Origin: Stieleria bergensis
GTDB taxonomy: Bacteria; Planctomycetota; Planctomycetia; Pirellulales; Pirellulaceae
Reading direction: 5' to 3'
Length of the DNA stretch: 63,103 nucleotides
NCBI GenBank assembly: GCA_007745635.1
Contig: CP036272.1
Span: forward strand, 4,509,626-4,572,728
Positions within the stretch are counted from its first letter, which is position 1. Every line of letters begins with the position of its first letter. Made by a program: the position numbers and the translations under genes. Below are positions 1-9,413 of this stretch, piece by piece. The notes beneath the pieces were generated by a model. It searched no databases and was not told the DNA's origin. It saw nothing but the letters and a program-made list of their open reading frames with translations.

Positions 1-16
1 CCAGCCGTTTTAGCCC

Positions 17-58
17 CTCGCAACTCGCAACTCGCAACTCGCAACTCGCAACTCGCCA
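17..58. repeat. Tandem heptamer array (CTCGCAA x5 plus variant)
   Basis: Five perfect head-to-tail copies of CTCGCAA (GAGTTGC on the other strand) are followed by one variant copy, CTCGCCA. The array ends exactly where the stop codon of the neighbouring minus-strand gene begins. Related, more degenerate heptamers appear in several other intergenic gaps between 16.6 and 21.4 kb. Confidence 0.9.
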
Positions 59-1495
59 CTACTTAACATACCGAAACTTGCCGCCGGATTCGGGGCGAAT
101 GGTTGCGACGGTTTGCACATCCACGGCGGGCGGAGACGAATCCTGAGGATTGGACAGCCAATTCACAATGGCCTGTTTGGTCTCATCCAACGACAGAGGG
201 CGATTCGGTGCTGGCACCACCGAAACCTGATACGAATGGTCGCCACAATCCACCAGTTGTGCGGAATCGACCCCCGGCAAGGCTTCCAGGAAATCCAACA
301 CATCGTCCGTGGTTTGGATGCGGCCTTGGGACAGGGTCACAATATCCTGGGCCCTGCCATGGACCGTCAAGCGAGGCGTCTTGTTGCCGCAGGGACAGGG
401 CGAACGATCGATCCGGCCGAGGTCGCCGATCTTGTATCGAATCAGCGGCATGGTGTGGTTGACCAAGTCGGTGATCAGGACATGCCCGACCTTGCCATCG
501 GGAACGGGATTGCCAGCGTCATCCACGACTTCGACGTGAAACCAGTCACTGTAGACGTGCAGTCCCGCATGCTCCACGCATTCGTTGGCGATCGTGCCGA
601 ACTCCGCGCTCCCATAATCGTCCCAGTATTTGCCACCGAAAGATGATTCGATCAGACTGCGTTGCCCGGGAGTCACGCGGCTGCCCATGGTTTTGATCAC
701 GGGGATGTTCAGGGGCGGCAAGTCATTGCGTTGAAGATGCCGTGCCAGCGTGGTCAGATAAGTGGCCAGGGCTTTGACCAGGTAAGGCCGATCGGTGCGC
801 AGCCGCGCGACATACTGGTTTAACGTGTCGGGATCGGGATGCGAGCCATGGAGTCCGAAGCCGGGGTACGTTTGACGATGAAACACCCAATGGGTTTCGA
901 TCAGGCCGCGCAGATCACGAAACGGTTGGGTGTCGCGCCATTGCCGCTGCCGCAGCATGCCCATCACGTGGGACACGACGCCGGTTTGTGTCTCACCGAG
1001 ATCCCCGCAGACGGTCTCACAGACCTCGGGAGGGATTTCGACAGAAGGCAATCCGGGTCGGTAGCGACCCGAGTCGCACAGCATGCGTAGGTTCGCGGCC
1101 CGAACGGCATCACGTTTGGCGAAACCATGGATGGTGATCAAACGTTGAGCGGTGCCACGAGTGGACATCAACCTCCAGTCAGCCGGATCGCTACCGTCGG
1201 TGATTTGGTCTGGAAAATGAGCCTCAACGTCATCCTTGGTGGTGACGGGGATTTGTTCCAGCACAGAAGCGGGATCGGCACTTTGTCTGCGATCAACAGC
1301 CGGTATGCGATCAGCATAAAAGGGCACGTTATCGCGCGCGTGTTGCAGCAGTTCGGCCAATCGCTGTTGCCCGACGGCCAGCGGGTCATCCGGCCAACGA
1401 GCCAGAGCGACAAACCGTCCCCCCGCCGACCAGCACCCGGCCCGCATCGCGACCGCAGCAAGAGAGCGTCGAAACGGGCGAAAGGATCGAATCAT
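59..1495 (-). CDS. PaaK/CapK-like adenylate-forming enzyme
   Basis: The 478-residue protein resembles phenylacetate-CoA ligase-like proteins of the CapK type found in capsule and EPS loci. Recognisable ANL-superfamily landmarks are YGSAEFGT (the YGxTE-type motif) and YKIGDLGRI (the nucleotide-binding YxxGD motif), followed by a small C-terminal domain. The usual Ser/Gly/Thr-rich phosphate loop is represented only by a degenerate STRGTAQRL stretch, so ATP use is not certain. CPCG near residue 365 is a Cys pair often seen in this family. It is the last gene of the EPS locus on this strand and could activate an acyl or amino acid group for polysaccharide decoration. Its substrate cannot be read from the sequence. 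Confidence 0.75.
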   Translation of the reverse strand: MIRSFRPFRRSLAAVAMRAGCWSAGGRFVALARWPDDPLAVGQQRLAELLQHARDNVPFYADRIPAVDRRQSADPASVLEQIPVTTKDDVEAHFPDQITDGSDPADWRLMSTRGTAQRLITIHGFAKRDAVRAANLRMLCDSGRYRPGLPSVEIPPEVCETVCGDLGETQTGVVSHVMGMLRQRQWRDTQPFRDLRGLIETHWVFHRQTYPGFGLHGSHPDPDTLNQYVARLRTDRPYLVKALATYLTTLARHLQRNDLPPLNIPVIKTMGSRVTPGQRSLIESSFGGKYWDDYGSAEFGTIANECVEHAGLHVYSDWFHVEVVDDAGNPVPDGKVGHVLITDLVNHTMPLIRYKIGDLGRIDRSPCPCGNKTPRLTVHGRAQDIVTLSQGRIQTTDDVLDFLEALPGVDSAQLVDCGDHSYQVSVVPAPNRPLSLDETKQAIVNWLSNPQDSSPPAVDVQTVATIRPESGGKFRYVK

Positions 1496-1677
1496 GGCGC
1501 AAGCCGCTCGTTCAGAAGAGGGCGGTGAAGGATTGAGTCAAACATCTTATCAGAAAACTGCCCCCAACGAACCAACCGCCGCCATAGACCTCACCCGTGC
1601 CCCTCATACCAGAGCGTTAAAGCAACGCGCCGGCAAACGGAAGCTGCCCGCGTGATGACTGTGCTTCAGATGCAGGG

Positions 1678-2745
1678 TTAAGGCGCGGTGTGTTCACGGA
1701 CGAAAAACGGGAGTTTATCATGGAGATAATTAGACAACGTAACACTACCCTGCCAGCTGAAATGGTGAGTATCAGCGAAGTCAGAAAGCTTGAACGCCTC
1801 GTGAGGAGGCTGAATCAACGGCAGGCGTGTCCCAAGTTGAATTTCTTTTTCCTTCACAAACGCCAGTAATTCCGCATCATAACCTGACGCATCGCGTTTC
1901 TCTTGAACCGCACTCGGAACTGGCGGAACAAAAAAGATCGGTTGAATCCTCTTTTCGCGCAAAAGCGTCAACAGTTTATCAAGCCAATATTCTCCCATCG
2001 GAGAAACTCGCCACTCAATCTCATCTGGCTTTATTTTCAGATCCGACTCTTCGGCCCCCTGGGAGAACCCACCCTTGGCAAAGCCCTTGGTCCGCGCAAA
2101 CTCATCGCGAATCTTCAAGTTGCGTTTTCGAGTCGTATCGGCGAGCGTTTTCTCCTTTGCGCACTGGGTCATCCAGTTATCGATCGCTTGTCGAAAACTG
2201 TACGAAGCAAACAGCCGGTTACCAGTAAAATCCACATAGCGATCAGGGGCCCAGATCATGTTCCCACCCTGATTAAACTCTCCATAATGCATCCAAAATC
2301 GAAACGACGGCCCGTAAAGCCACGACTGATGATTTGGATCAACGGCGCGAAGCTCAATCACCACGTGACTCGGTGGCGTTTCTAGATGCATCAATTGCCG
2401 TTTCAGTAGAAAATACTGCTGATTTGTGCGGCATCCATTTAGCGCAAGGTTTGAAGTTGAGACCTCTCGACTGTCCACTTGCAACGGGTTGACTGAATGA
2501 AGCGTAACGCTTGACCCCAAGAACATCACATCCGCGGTGCTGTTTTGCGTTCCATCTTTCTCCAGCCAATACTTCGCTGCTTGATCGGAATACCAATCGA
2601 CGTTGTGCCACAAGAAAAACTCGATAACGACGACGGCGACGATCGCGACAATCACTGCAACTGGGATTCGAACGGCTGGCGAATCTGCAGCGAGTGATTC
2701 GTTAGAATTGAAAATAAATGAATTCCGATTCACCGAAGGCACCAA
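1678..2745 (-). CDS. SGNH-hydrolase-like partner of the MBOAT acyltransferase
   Basis: This 355-residue protein has an N-terminal membrane anchor (about residues 24-46) and an extracytoplasmic SGNH/AlgX-AlgJ/DltD-like domain. FLGSSVTLHS carries the block I serine, and DTHHFSWQG near the C-terminus carries the Asp-x-x-His pair. Proteins of this kind receive or transfer acyl groups delivered by an MBOAT enzyme during polysaccharide O-acylation. The TTG start overlaps the upstream MBOAT gene by 44 nt. That arrangement suggests translational coupling, and the GTG just after it is an alternative start. The pairing supports the function better than either sequence alone. Confidence 0.75.
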   Translation of the reverse strand: MVPSVNRNSFIFNSNESLAADSPAVRIPVAVIVAIVAVVVIEFFLWHNVDWYSDQAAKYWLEKDGTQNSTADVMFLGSSVTLHSVNPLQVDSREVSTSNLALNGCRTNQQYFLLKRQLMHLETPPSHVVIELRAVDPNHQSWLYGPSFRFWMHYGEFNQGGNMIWAPDRYVDFTGNRLFASYSFRQAIDNWMTQCAKEKTLADTTRKRNLKIRDEFARTKGFAKGGFSQGAEESDLKIKPDEIEWRVSPMGEYWLDKLLTLLREKRIQPIFFVPPVPSAVQEKRDASGYDAELLAFVKEKEIQLGTRLPLIQPPHEAFKLSDFADTHHFSWQGSVTLSNYLHDKLPFFVREHTAP

Positions 2746-4372
2746 AAATGATGGTCAGATAGAAACAGCACACATAGAGCGCGACACGGACAGACCAGTG
2801 CCAATGCAACGGCGCCAAGAGATTACCTGTTCTCACTTGGGCCCACTCAAATAGCAGCAACGGAGCAATGTAGAATGCCAACTTCGCGCCCGTATTCATC
2901 TCTGCGGGCAGAGACGCCCATCCAGAAAACAAACTTCCTGTCAGAACGCTTATCTGGCTCATCGATTTGGCTCGAAACAGAAGCCAACCGTAGCACATCA
3001 AATGAAAGAACAGTGTCCAACTTATGGCAGCAAAGATGCTTCGCGCAACGACTGACTGTCTCGAAGACCACTTTTCCAGCGGTTTTCGAATACTGCGATG
3101 ACCGCCTAAAAGTCCGCCCTGGTAAGCACCCCATAAAACGAAATTTGCTGCGGCTCCATGCCACAACCCGCCCAAAAGCATTGTCAGTGCCAAATTCCGA
3201 GACGTTCGTCCTGTGCCCGCTTTGCTTCCGCCAAGCGGGATATACAGATAGTCGCGCAACCAGGTGCTGAGGCTAATATGCCATCGCCGCCAAAAATCCT
3301 GCGGATTACGTGCGACGTACGGCGAGTTAAAATTCACCATCAACTCAATGCCCAGGAAGCGACTGACGCCGCGTGCAATGTCGCTGTAGGCACTGAAGTC
3401 ACAATAGATCTGAAAGGCGAACGCATAGGTCGCCAACAGAATCTCCGGTCCAGAATGGACACGGTCAGACTCGTAAACCGCGTTGGCAAGGGGAGCCAGA
3501 TTGTCGGCAATAAAGATTTTCTTAAACAGGCCGAAGGCAATCAAGAACATGCCCGCCTGCATCTGAGGCCACGAGAATATCCGACTCTTTCGGATCTGGG
3601 GCAGCAGCACGGACGCTCTCTCGATCGGACCTGCGACAAGCTGAGGGAAAAACGCGACGAATACCGCAAAGTCTAACAGGCTGCCGGTTGGTGCCAGTTG
3701 TCGTCGGTAGATGTCGATCGAATAGCTTAATGTCTGGAACGTATAGAAAGAAATTCCAACGGGAACGATCAGCCCGAGCGTTGACGCCCCAATGTCAAAC
3801 CCAATCGCATGGAGTGATTCTGATATCGTCTCGATAAAGAAATCAAAGTACTTGAAGAATCCCAGGATGCTCAGGTTGCCAACGACACTAACGCAGAGGA
3901 AGTACCGCCGTGACCTCACCAGTGTTCCAATGGCAAGCAAACAGGCGGCAACCAGCACCGTCGCGGCCGCCAGAATTGCGACATTCCAATCCGCATCCTG
4001 ATGGAGGAAACCTGACTGCACTGAGACGCCGCTTGCAGAAATCAACGTCTCTGGAATCGCTGACTGAACCAGTGCAGGCCAGTTCCATGGACCACATAAG
4101 AAGAGAGAGGCGACGACTCCGGCAACTGAAAGCGTCAGCAATTTTCCTCGACGAAGAGGAACTCCTGCCAACCCCAGGCCGCATGCGAAATCAATGCCCG
4201 TGGACAGGATCAGCAGGAACAAGAACCGATGATCCCAGGTCGCGTAGAACGTGTAACTGGTGAAGATCAGCAACCAGTTTTGAGCCCGCGTCCGGTTTCG
4301 CGCACCGAGCAGCCAATAGATGCAAATCGTCAAGCCGGCCAGCAAGACAAATCCGGTTGAGTTGAAATTCAT
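2702..4372 (-). CDS. MBOAT-family membrane O-acyltransferase (AlgI-like)
   Basis: A 556-residue polytopic protein of usual AlgI/DltB length. Family signatures are RRWHISLSTWLRDYLYIPLG and, about 30 residues later, LGGLWHGAAANFVLWG with the conserved active-site histidine. Hydrophobic helices cover most of the chain. MBOAT proteins move an acyl group, commonly acetyl, across the membrane to an exported polysaccharide. The downstream SGNH-type gene overlaps the 3' end and is the expected partner. The protein starts at ATG 4372 and is the first complete gene downstream of the first insertion sequence. Confidence 0.88.
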   Translation of the reverse strand: MNFNSTGFVLLAGLTICIYWLLGARNRTRAQNWLLIFTSYTFYATWDHRFLFLLILSTGIDFACGLGLAGVPLRRGKLLTLSVAGVVASLFLCGPWNWPALVQSAIPETLISASGVSVQSGFLHQDADWNVAILAAATVLVAACLLAIGTLVRSRRYFLCVSVVGNLSILGFFKYFDFFIETISESLHAIGFDIGASTLGLIVPVGISFYTFQTLSYSIDIYRRQLAPTGSLLDFAVFVAFFPQLVAGPIERASVLLPQIRKSRIFSWPQMQAGMFLIAFGLFKKIFIADNLAPLANAVYESDRVHSGPEILLATYAFAFQIYCDFSAYSDIARGVSRFLGIELMVNFNSPYVARNPQDFWRRWHISLSTWLRDYLYIPLGGSKAGTGRTSRNLALTMLLGGLWHGAAANFVLWGAYQGGLLGGHRSIRKPLEKWSSRQSVVARSIFAAISWTLFFHLMCYGWLLFRAKSMSQISVLTGSLFSGWASLPAEMNTGAKLAFYIAPLLLFEWAQVRTGNLLAPLHWHWSVRVALYVCCFYLTIIFGAFGESEFIYFQF

Positions 4373-4530
4373 CCGTTCAGTAACTCAACAGGCCAAACAT
4401 AGCGGGAAAGTGTTCCAATTTCATGCAACTTTTAACAATCAGCGGGACAATTCCGAAGCTTAGCGATTGCATCACACCGACTGCGCGCGACTAAGTTAAA
4501 CGAACTTCCCGGCACACAACATTCCATGCT

Positions 4531-4967
4531 TTATTCATCAATGCCGCGCAAGGGTTTCCAATGTAATAAAGAACGTTGTAAAATTTCTTGTAACTCTAGA
4601 GTATCTTCACGATACGTCTGCCGCAGACTAGTGAGCGCCTGCGAATCCGCTTGGCTGAGCGATCTGCCGCCCCGCTTTGGTAGCAAACCCAGCAGATAGT
4701 CTGAACCACGCCTTCCCAAATTTGTCGCCCTCACGAACTGCAATAGTCTGGAACGCTCATAAACGCGTTGCAAGACAGTCGGAACGCTCTTATTGGCTTT
4801 TCGACTCAAGCCTTCTACTACAATCGGTGACACTCCTACCCATTCGAAGAGTTGCTTGGAAACAGCAACCGGGTCAGTTTTAATATCCTCATACAACAAG
4901 ACAAACACCCTGTCGCTTGACACCCTGGAGTAAAGGTAATTTAACTGCCTCGCATAGAACCCGTAAG
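4531..4967 (-). pseudogene. Sulfotransferase, C-terminal fragment cut by IS copy 1
   Basis: About 145 codons remain of a sulfotransferase-domain protein. GFYARQLNYLYSR, DRVFVLLYEDIKTDP and a C-terminal loop/helix region match the 3' part of bacterial sulfotransferases. The N-terminal half with the PAPS-binding 5'-phosphosulfate loop is absent. The open frame appears to start at an ATG-equivalent inside the IS end, so its first four residues are IS-derived. No matching N-terminal half lies on the other side of the IS, where an FkbM methyltransferase fragment is found instead. Sulfotransferases are common in planctomycetes and would have sulfated the polysaccharide. This copy is presumed inactive. 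Confidence 0.8.
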
Positions 4968-5202
4968 TGTCTTGGTTCAACGGGAATTGGAATTTGCTAA
5001 CCGGCGAGTAGTACAGGATGGCGGCTTCCTGCCGTGAAGATCAGGCATCCTGCCCGAAGGTTTTTCGCATTGTGGAAACATCGAAGGGAAGAGTAGCGGC
5101 ATCGTCTGACACCGCTGCCCTTCGACGTTTCACTTGGCACGGCGCTCGGGTTGGTCCTCACCAGTGCCCTATCCTCCGACCAAGTTCTCTCAGTCTCTCA
5201 CA

Positions 5203-6072
5203 TCAGCTCGCGATTGCAAGTGATGCTTGCTCGCGACGGCGTGAACGAGCTTCTTCAAGCTTGCGATCACGCTCTGCATGGATCTCGCCGGACAGGCCAT
5301 TCAAGCAGTCCGCTGGCGTGATGTAACCGATCCCGCTGTGCAAACGCGTCTCGTTGTAATGACACACATAAGCAGCTATTTGCTTGACCGCTTCGTCACG
5401 ATCTCGCGGCGGATTGGGACGAATGCACTCCGTCTTCAACGTCCCGTAAAATCGCTCCTGCTTTCCGTTGCTTTGCGGGTAGTAAGGACTCGTCGTCACA
5501 TGCGTCAAACCGTTGAAGCGAACGAATGCTTTAAAGTCTTTCGCGATGTACTGCGGACCATTGTCGCTGATGATTCGGGGCTTCACACCGGGATGTTTTT
5601 CCAGCGCTGCTTGAATCACAATCTCAATATCCACTTCCGTCATCGACTCGCGAAGTTCATGGTGCACGATGTAACGACTGAAGCCATCGAGTACCGTGAT
5701 CAAGTAAAAAAACGTTCCACCAACGTTGATGTAAGAAACATCGGTATGCCAATGGCTATGCGGCTTTTTAGGCTGTTTGAAGCCTGTTCCTTTGAGCGAC
5801 TTGGTCGCGGATTTGCGGTCCAAACGCCCCGCTGCTTTGAGAACGCGATAAACCGTCGAAGGGCTCACCGCAACGATGGCATCGTCAAGCATCATGAAAG
5901 TCAATCGGCGATAACCCTCCAGTGGATTCTTGTCATGGAACGCGACAATGGCTTGCCGCTCCCAATCCGCGAGCCACCAGTCGCGAGGGATCTTTCCGTT
6001 GTGGTCATTGACCATTCCGTAGCGTTTCTTCCAGGTGTGGAACTTGTTGGCCGCCAAGCCAAGCCAAGCCAC
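5203..6072 (-). CDS. IS3-family transposase OrfB (DDE integrase), copy 1
   Basis: The rve/DDE catalytic domain is intact. Counting from the GTG start, D111 lies in HTDVSYI, D170 in SDNGPQY and E206 in GKQERFYG, giving the D,D(35)E spacing of IS3 elements. The HTH_21-like region LEGYRRLTFMM precedes it. The coding signal continues upstream in a different frame, ending in LLLWLGLA. The two frames are separated by a third copy of a 5-bp repeat at 6056-6070. Removing one unit would join them as LLLWLGLAANKFHTW. As it stands the fused OrfAB product is broken, and only this C-terminal piece, starting at GTG, could be made. Confidence 0.88.
   Translation of the reverse strand: MAWLGLAANKFHTWKKRYGMVNDHNGKIPRDWWLADWERQAIVAFHDKNPLEGYRRLTFMMLDDAIVAVSPSTVYRVLKAAGRLDRKSATKSLKGTGFKQPKKPHSHWHTDVSYINVGGTFFYLITVLDGFSRYIVHHELRESMTEVDIEIVIQAALEKHPGVKPRIISDNGPQYIAKDFKAFVRFNGLTHVTTSPYYPQSNGKQERFYGTLKTECIRPNPPRDRDEAVKQIAAYVCHYNETRLHSGIGYITPADCLNGLSGEIHAERDRKLEEARSRRREQASLAIAS
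6056..6070. repeat. 5-bp tandem triplication breaking orfB (copy 1)
   Basis: AAGCC is repeated three times without interruption. The coding frame before and after the tract differs by an amount that loss of one unit would correct. Two units were therefore probably the ancestral state, which is an inference. The same tract is present at 12270-12284 in the second IS copy. Confidence 0.75.
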
Positions 6073-6169
6073 AGCAGCAGTTGCTTTGCAGGCAGCTCAG
6101 TTTGTTTCGTCCAATGGTTGATGTAATCGACGATTTGGTCTCGTGTATCGTGAGGAACCCAGCGACCGG

Positions 6170-6484
6170 TTAGAGCTCCCCATTTTCTTTTTTTGAGCGG
6201 ATGTTCTCCTCCATCAGCTCAGAGATGACTTCGTTCTTAGCGTCGAGTTTCTCACGCATCTTCTGGAGCTTGGCATCGTGCTTGGACGTTTCAGCCTTCG
6301 TCGATCGCGGCGACTCAAAAGAGCGTTCAGCCTGTTGAAGCACGGAATTGATCCAGTTGTGGATCATCGTTGGCTGGACGTGCATCTCGTCAGCGATCTG
6401 CGAGACAGGAATTTGGTCTTTAAGATGCCTGCGAACCGCATCAGCCTTCTGTGACGCGGTGAAAGATCGTCGTTTTTTTGTCAT
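6170..6484 (-). CDS. IS3-family transposase OrfA (HTH), copy 1
   Basis: A 104-residue OrfA. RRSFTASQKADAVRRHL and VSQIADEMHVQPTMIHNWI form the helix-turn-helix that binds the terminal repeats. The C-terminal half is a Lys/Glu-rich coiled coil (leucine-zipper-like) used for multimerisation. The start ATG lies close to the inner end of the right terminal repeat, preceded by GAGGAGAAT on the coding strand, which is a good ribosome-binding site. The stop is followed by the orfB frame after a predicted -1 shift. Confidence 0.92.
   Translation of the reverse strand: MTKKRRSFTASQKADAVRRHLKDQIPVSQIADEMHVQPTMIHNWINSVLQQAERSFESPRSTKAETSKHDAKLQKMREKLDAKNEVISELMEENIRSKKENGEL
6187..6194 (-). promoter_or_regulatory. 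Programmed -1 frameshift site of the IS (copy 1)
   Basis: Seven A residues followed by G on the coding strand lie ten codons before the orfA stop. A -1 slip here changes the reading to KWGALTGRWVPHDTRD, which is the usual start of IS3-type OrfB. This is the classic A-tract slippery site used to make the OrfAB transposase. The equivalent site in copy 2 is 12401-12408. Confidence 0.8.
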
Positions 6485-6553
6485 CAGAATTCTCCTCGGG
6501 GGGTGAGATTAATTCACCGGAGGCAAAATTCCAATTCCATGAGAGGCAAGACA

Positions 6554-7012
6554 CCAGTTTGCGACATGCTCTTTATGAAGGGAACCGATCGTTGTCCCGT
6601 GTGAGCTTGGAGCATCGTGCAAGTCCGCATGTCCAACTTCGTCACTCAACCCACAGTTTATCAATTCGAGATTATCGGAATCTTGACGGATCATTTCTGC
6701 GATGAGAGGATTGGGTTCAAAGCCAAAAACTTTAGCATTTGGCACAATATCTAATACGGTTTTTGAATAATCACCCTTGTTAAACCCAACATCAAATACA
6801 ACTGGAGCAACCCCCATTTTGGGAAGTAAGCACTTTAGCATCCGCACCTCGGAAACCGTTATGCCACATGAATCCATATAAGCGTTCGAGACGCCCCAAG
6901 CCTTTGTTGATAAAACGAAAAGTAGCTTCGGTATCCAATGAAACGGACGAATAGCGCAAAGAATAAAGAATGGATATGCCGCGATATCTTTCCAGCTTTC
7001 AAAACGGATCAT
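6554..7012 (-). pseudogene. FkbM-family methyltransferase, N-terminal fragment cut by IS copy 1
   Basis: About 153 native residues of a SAM-dependent FkbM methyltransferase remain. VVFDVGFNKGDYSKTVL is the glycine motif I that binds S-adenosylmethionine, and VFGFEPNPLIAEMI is the acidic motif that holds the ribose. The frame then enters the IS after HVANW and stops after about 14 IS-encoded residues. The usual family length is 230-270 residues, so the catalytic C-terminal part is lost. FkbM enzymes methylate sugars or lipids in EPS loci. Methylation by this copy is unlikely. The missing 3' part is not found elsewhere in the window. Confidence 0.8.
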
Positions 7013-7278
7013 ACAAGTACTTTTATTAAGAGCGTTACCGAGTAGTCATCCAAGCTTATAACACCGTTACGTGACAACAAGCCATTGGTTTGATGTAAGA
7101 GCTAGTTCGGAACTTTCGAAACAGACACACCGATCTTTAGCTTACGTCACACCGCAAAGCTTCACGTCTCAGGACTCAGATTCCTATCGCCAACTGGAGA
7201 AGTCTATTTCGATAACAGACTCAAGCAGACCAATGGGAAATGTCCCAGTTATTGCTGAAAGGCGATCCGGATGGGAGA

Positions 7279-8178
7279 CTACTGCAAAACGCCGTCCAAA
7301 GAATATCCCTGCCCCAACCGAGACGCTTTTTTGATTTCACGCCGAAGTCGCCTCATCACGCTTCTCCTGACATACCAAGGCAGTGTAACGCTTCCACCCA
7401 AGACGTCCTCCAACAATGAACGGTTAATTTGCTCACAATCTCTGGGCCATTCGTGGACAGGCAAGCTCTTGAAGAATTTCTCCTGCATTTTACCCGTCTC
7501 ATAACGGACAATTCTGGAAAGGTACATCCTAACGTCGGAAAGTCTAAACGGGCTTAGATTTCGGAATCGATAACCGTAACCCTCGACGTGAACGGTATGA
7601 GGTGGACCAAATTCCGAATCACGGTCCAAGTTTCGATGAACGATCGTCGTCAGTGCCGAATCAATCCACATCAACCCAACTGGCAATACGAATGTGGACT
7701 CGCGAATATGCGATAGAAAACCGCTCGACAGTGCATAGCAATTCCCGTACAAATGCTCGCGTGTTCTGATCCAATCAGAGTACTGCTTTGAACCGCGACC
7801 GCTCAGCGGAAACCCGGCCGCAGCGGTGGCACCTGGCGTCGCTGTTAGCTTGCGAGCTAAAGTCGGAAATGTGTCAACTTCAAACCAGCAGTCCCCATCG
7901 ACAAAGAAATGCACATCAGTGCTCAAGTCTGCGATCGAATGGACATAGGTGTTCCAAGCATTGCATTTATCTCCAAGCTTGATCTCAACCAATCGCAAAC
8001 GGGCGTATCGAGACTGGCAGCGTTTGACAAGGTCAACGGTAGCATCAGTGCAACCGTTCGCAAGTACAAAGACAGCCTGGAGTTTTTCAGCGGACTGCTG
8101 CATAATACTCTCAATACAGCGTTCGATGTTGGCCTGCTCATTATAGGCAAAAATGACGACTGAATAGGAGAGGTTCAT
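7279..8178 (-). CDS. GT2 glycosyltransferase
   Basis: A 299-residue inverting GT-A fold glycosyltransferase. SVVIFAYNEQANIERCI is the N-terminal nucleotide-sugar binding strand, and HFFVDGDCWF holds the DxD-type metal motif. WIDSALTTIV may supply the later acidic residue. No transmembrane segment is obvious. It probably adds one sugar to the lipid-linked repeat unit at the cytoplasmic face. A gap of 266 bp without a gene separates it from the truncated methyltransferase downstream. The acceptor and sugar cannot be predicted. Confidence 0.85.
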   Translation of the reverse strand: MNLSYSVVIFAYNEQANIERCIESIMQQSAEKLQAVFVLANGCTDATVDLVKRCQSRYARLRLVEIKLGDKCNAWNTYVHSIADLSTDVHFFVDGDCWFEVDTFPTLARKLTATPGATAAAGFPLSGRGSKQYSDWIRTREHLYGNCYALSSGFLSHIRESTFVLPVGLMWIDSALTTIVHRNLDRDSEFGPPHTVHVEGYGYRFRNLSPFRLSDVRMYLSRIVRYETGKMQEKFFKSLPVHEWPRDCEQINRSLLEDVLGGSVTLPWYVRRSVMRRLRREIKKASRLGQGYSLDGVLQ

Positions 8179-8255
8179 CGTAGATCCGATAATCGTGACA
8201 CTTCAAATAATAGACTCGCCGGCTACCTCGACTCAACACACGTCCGGTCCCGATA

Positions 8256-9413
8256 CTAATCAAAGTCCAAGCTTGCCACCACCGTGGACCAATCAAAGCT
8301 GTCCAGCACTCGTCTACGACCTTTAAGCCCCATGCGAGCTCGCAAATCTGGCGTCTCGTATAACTTCACAACTGCCTTGGCAATTTCGGTTGGTCTCGCG
8401 CCATCAACAATCATCCCTGTGACCCCCTCTTCAATCGCTTCCTTGGTTCCACCGGTGCATCCAGTGATCGTCGGTTTTGCACAGCCCGCCGCCTCCAGCA
8501 AAACGATTCCAAAACCTTCTATATCAGCACCGACATTTCGATTCGCCAACACAAAGACGTCACTGCCTTGGTAGTATTCGATTAACGATTCATCGCTCAA
8601 ACCTTGTGCAAAATGCACAAACTTACCCAGCCCACGGTTAGCGACGAGCGTTTGCAATCGTCCATACTCCTCACCTCCCCCAGCAACGACGTATAAGAGG
8701 TTTGGAATTTGGCTGGCCAACTCATCAACAGCCTCGATGACATGATCCTGCCCTTTGCGTCGCTGAAGACGACCGACGGTCAGTAGCACAAACCGATTCT
8801 CCCATCCCAGCCGACGCCTCACTGCCGCCAGATCGTCAGCGGGACGGTACATGGATGTATCAATCGCGGGATTAAGCACGACCACCTTTTCCCCTGGAAC
8901 GCGCCACTGCTGCCTGAGTATCGACGCAGTATTCGTTGAATTCGCAATCACTCGTTCCGCGTTTTTAAACACCCGCCTCGCCATCATTCGGTGCTGGCGG
9001 CTACTCATCACGCCGCCTTCGGACACCGCCTCTAGGTTGACCTCTTCACCGTGAGCAAACACATCATAGGAAGGTCCACCGAAAAATCGATTCCACAGGT
9101 ACAAAACCCAACCCTCGGGAACGACTCGCGCTGCCTGGCAATGGGATGGATTTACATCACGGGTTGCACGCCTCAGCAGACGAAGGATCCGAAAATAGTT
9201 TCCAATCCCTTTCGGGCTAAACCCGCCCGTTTCAAGCAAATCAAAGGGAATCCGGTTGACATACTCGGGATCATTGCACGACTCCACCATGTCAGTAAAG
9301 ACAAGCTTTTCCCCTGGAAGTCGTTCGTAAAGCTGAGACAGCCAACGGCCACTACCGCCAACGGCCGGCGGGAAAATCTCCGATAACAACAGCAACTTGT
9401 TATTGCACGTCAA
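8256..9413 (-). CDS. GT4 glycosyltransferase
   Basis: About 386 residues of GT-B fold. KLLLLSEIFPPAVGGSGRW is the acceptor-side glycine loop, HGEEVNLEA follows, and LLTVGRLQRRKGQDHVI starts the donor-binding domain. EGFGIVLLEAAGCAKPTI contains the E(x7)E motif of retaining GT4 enzymes. A longer open frame exists upstream (to 9608), but it lies wholly inside the preceding polymerase gene and has no family similarity. TTG at 9413 was therefore chosen, which overlaps the upstream gene by 14 nt. Confidence 0.85.
   Translation of the reverse strand: MTCNNKLLLLSEIFPPAVGGSGRWLSQLYERLPGEKLVFTDMVESCNDPEYVNRIPFDLLETGGFSPKGIGNYFRILRLLRRATRDVNPSHCQAARVVPEGWVLYLWNRFFGGPSYDVFAHGEEVNLEAVSEGGVMSSRQHRMMARRVFKNAERVIANSTNTASILRQQWRVPGEKVVVLNPAIDTSMYRPADDLAAVRRRLGWENRFVLLTVGRLQRRKGQDHVIEAVDELASQIPNLLYVVAGGGEEYGRLQTLVANRGLGKFVHFAQGLSDESLIEYYQGSDVFVLANRNVGADIEGFGIVLLEAAGCAKPTITGCTGGTKEAIEEGVTGMIVDGARPTEIAKAVVKLYETPDLRARMGLKGRRRVLDSFDWSTVVASLDFD

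Larger units (their letters stand above)
4968..6553 (-). mobile_element. IS3-family insertion sequence, copy 1 (1586 bp)
   Basis: The ends are fixed by comparison with the second copy: identity starts at TGTCTTG and stops at CAAGACA. The imperfect terminal inverted repeats share TGTCTTG and an inner GGAATTGGAATTT block, with TG...CA ends typical of IS3. The element carries orfA with a helix-turn-helix and an orfB DDE integrase region. The flanking bases (AAG to the left, CCA to the right) do not form a target-site duplication. The left flank is a sulfotransferase fragment and the right flank an FkbM methyltransferase fragment. Confidence 0.95.

Noticed and set aside
5278..6126. A 282-residue plus-strand reading frame inside the IS
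   Set aside because: It is the antisense shadow of the DDE transposase and shows no protein motif.
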